A stretch of 34,717 bases of DNA, taken from positions 1 through 34,717 of the forward strand of contig PQXD01000009.1 of NCBI GenBank assembly GCA_003194485.1, in the 5' to 3' direction. The position numbers were made by a program, and so were the translations under genes. Positions 33,047 through 34,717 of the stretch are shown here, piece after piece; position 1 is the stretch's first letter, and the number at the start of each line of letters is the position of its first letter. The notes beneath the pieces are model-generated. The model did not search any database and had not been told where the DNA came from. It saw only the letters and a program-made list of their open reading frames with translations. Source of the DNA: Deltaproteobacteria bacterium (GTDB lineage Bacteria; Desulfobacterota; Dissulfuribacteria; Dissulfuribacterales; UBA3076).

Positions 33047-33074
33047 AAAATAACCTATATGAGATTTGTGTCAA
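33047..33074 (-). promoter_or_regulatory. Probable promoter of the permease-Usp unit
   Basis: On the minus strand TTGACA (33069-33074) and TATTTT (33047-33052) are 16 bases apart. The -35 box is part of a perfect inverted repeat, TGTCAAGA (33069-33076) and TCTTGACA (33085-33092), which could bind a regulator and block or help polymerase. The leader to the ATG at 32842 would be about 200 nt. Confidence 0.45.
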
Positions 33075-33155
33075 GAGCAAAGTGTCTTGACATCAGAGAA
33101 TCAAGGCCGCTGTTGTAAGGCAGTTGGTCACGAAAACAGACTTTAATTTTTTCGA

Positions 33156-34499
33156 TTATCTTTCGTAGAAGAATTTCTCGGCACCGAATGCCGGGCGGAG
33201 GTGACTCAGCCACGTGGCTTCAGGATCAAAGCGCGCAAAAAATGGACGCTGTACCCAGTCAGGATTGCGTCCCTGGATAAAGCGCAGCACAAAGACCTTT
33301 TCATTGTTGATTTTTGCAATGCCCTGGATCTCTATCTTGCCGGGACCGGCGCTCATGGAGGGTCCGCGTACCGTGCGTCCCAGTCCTGATACCTTTTGAA
33401 GGGCGTTGTGATATATCTCACAGGCCCTGGCTATGGGCACTTCGAAGTAATGACAGGCACCGGTGTTGCGTGCTATGAACATATAGTAAGGGACGATTCC
33501 GAGGTGTACCTGCGTGCGCCACATGCGTGCCCAGACTTCAGGGTCATCGTTTATGTGTGCCACTATGGGACTCTGACTGCGTATGATTGCTCCGGTGCTA
33601 CGGACCCGCCGGATGGCCTTTCGGGCTATGGGCGTTTCCATTTCCTGCCAGTGGTTGTAATGGGCCATGATAGCCACGTGTTTTCCGGCATTTACCATGT
33701 GCTCCATCAGTCTCAAGAGATCATCTGCATCGCTGTCACTTACATAGCGATACGGCCAGTAGCTCAGGGACTTGGTCCCTATGCGGATGGTATGTATGTG
33801 GTCGAATTGGGGATGCAGTAATGGCTCCATATATGCCTTGAGGAGGCCGGTCCTCATGACCATGGGGTCACCGCCTGTGAACAGAAGGTCGGTAACATCC
33901 CTGTGTTTGGCCAGATAACGGTGCAGGTCGCAGGTCTCGCTGGCAGAGAAGCGCAGATCCTTAGTCCCGACAAACTGTGGCCAGCGAAAACAGAAGGTGC
34001 AATAGGTATGGCAGGTCTGGCCCTGGCGCGGGAAGAACAGTACCGTTTCACGGTACTTGTGTTGCATCCCCTTGAGAGGCCGGCCATCCAGGGAAGGGAC
34101 ATTCAGGGTCTGCTGACCGGCGGGATGTGGATTGAGTTCTGCACGTATTTCATTGGCCAGGATCCTTATCTTTCTGTCGTCAGCGCCGCTGCGGACGAGG
34201 TCTGCCATGCGGTCAAAGTGTTCAGGGGACAACATGTCCTGCTGCGGGAATGTGAGTCGAAAAATGGGATCATCCGGTACATTCTTCCAGTTTATGAGAT
34301 GTCTGATTACATACTGATTGACACGGAACGGAAGCACCCTGGTTACCACCCGCATGGCAAAACGTATCTCATCGGGCAATTCTGCAATTTGAGGGATCTG
34401 GTCAAGTTGACGTGCAGAAAAAAAACGAAAATGGAAAGGCGGCTTATTCGGGAGTGAAAGTGTTCGGGAAGTCTGTTTAAGATTCGAAATGTAATACAA
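33156..34499 (-). CDS. KamA-like radical SAM protein lacking the lysine-binding aspartates
   Basis: A 447-residue cytoplasmic protein related to lysine 2,3-aminomutase. CHTYCTFCF (C163, C167, C170) binds the radical SAM cluster, and LFTGGDP is also conserved. A PLP-type lysine is kept in SAGPGK (K388). In clostridial lysine aminomutase, D293 and D330 hold the substrate amine; by hand alignment here these are R344 (in YYMFIARNTGACHYF) and S381 (in GPSMSAGPGK). The substrate is thus probably not lysine. I start at TTG 34499: AGGAGG (34509-34514) is nine bases before it, and the promoter at 34549-34577 leaves too short a leader for the GTG at 34535. It looks monocistronic. Confidence 0.82.
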   Translation of the reverse strand: MYYISNLKQTSRTLSLPNKPPFHFRFFSARQLDQIPQIAELPDEIRFAMRVVTRVLPFRVNQYVIRHLINWKNVPDDPIFRLTFPQQDMLSPEHFDRMADLVRSGADDRKIRILANEIRAELNPHPAGQQTLNVPSLDGRPLKGMQHKYRETVLFFPRQGQTCHTYCTFCFRWPQFVGTKDLRFSASETCDLHRYLAKHRDVTDLLFTGGDPMVMRTGLLKAYMEPLLHPQFDHIHTIRIGTKSLSYWPYRYVSDSDADDLLRLMEHMVNAGKHVAIMAHYNHWQEMETPIARKAIRRVRSTGAIIRSQSPIVAHINDDPEVWARMWRTQVHLGIVPYYMFIARNTGACHYFEVPIARACEIYHNALQKVSGLGRTVRGPSMSAGPGKIEIQGIAKINNEKVFVLRFIQGRNPDWVQRPFFARFDPEATWLSHLRPAFGAEKFFYER

Positions 34500-34548
34500 A
34501 ATACATATCCTCCTGAATGACTCCTGTCCTGACACAGGCTAAATTTTA

Positions 34549-34577
34549 TATATACCATTTCCTGAAACTGATTTCAA
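34549..34577 (-). promoter_or_regulatory. Sigma70-type promoter of the KamA-like gene
   Basis: On the minus strand TTGAAA (34572-34577) and TATATA (34549-34554) are 17 bases apart. Transcription would start near 34542, 43 bases before the TTG start. The rest of the window to 34717 shows no supported feature. Confidence 0.6.
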
Positions 34578-34717
34578 TCCTGAAGGGGAATGCCCTGGAT
34601 ATTTCATATAAGCGCAGGCGAATTTTGTGACGCAGCACAGGAGGCTCTTTTGAGCCTTCAGAGGCAAGCTGTGATCGTCTTTTCTCAAGCTATGGGTAAA
34701 AATACCACCATAGCCAG

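Overview
The window reads as chromosomal DNA of a dissimilatory sulfate- or sulfite-reducing bacterium, most likely a Desulfobacterota (deltaproteobacterial) lineage. The reductive-type dsr genes show this: dsrA, dsrB and dsrD on the minus strand (15496-18327) and the complete membrane complex dsrMKJOP on the plus strand (4891-9968). dsrD and a full dsrMKJOP indicate reduction rather than sulfur oxidation. No dsrC, aprAB, sat or qmo genes are in the window, so the rest of the pathway lies elsewhere. Species cannot be told from the sequence alone.

Layout. 1-463: non-coding, with a structured repeat and a terminator. 464-3962 (minus strand): a small 2x[4Fe-4S] ferredoxin with its own promoter and terminator, then a two-gene unit of a B12-binding radical SAM/TPR protein followed by CbiA/CobB-type a,c-diamide synthase. 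4186-9968 (plus): a consensus promoter, an RsbRD-N-like protein with a C-terminal CCxxC, then dsrMKJOP and a strong terminator. 10048-15460: accessory genes (kinase-like protein, TPR, zinc-ribbon/HEAT, TPR, and a divergent pair of CxxxCxxCC 'YkgJ' proteins) filling the gap between dsrMKJOP and dsrABD. 15496-18327 (minus): dsrABD with its own promoter and a leader hairpin. 18832-27077 (plus): PHP phosphoesterase, orphan peptide-type ABC binding protein, kdsD, ssb, a serine beta-lactamase-like protein and a CCA-adding/poly(A) polymerase-type enzyme. The gaps here are filled with palindromic repeat elements. 27116-29917 (plus): universal stress protein, TauE/SafE (TSUP) anion exporter and a small membrane protein. 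30065-32842 (minus): ArsB/NhaD/SLC13-type permease with an extra periplasmic domain, followed by a second tandem Usp. 33156-34499 (minus): a KamA-like radical SAM protein.

How the genes work together. DsrAB reduces sulfite with DsrD as partner, and DsrMKJOP links the quinone pool and periplasmic cytochromes to cytoplasmic thiol/DsrC chemistry. The nearby CbiA-type enzyme may amidate siroheme or cobyrinate, and the ferredoxin may supply electrons. The TSUP exporter and SLC13-like permease could handle sulfur oxyanions. These last three links are inferences from position.

The least explained material is (i) a family of palindromic repeats, one copy of which has 23-bp perfect terminal inverted repeats and an 8-bp target duplication, while four copies share a core whose helices change with pairing preserved; and (ii) the accessory proteins packed between the two dsr operons.
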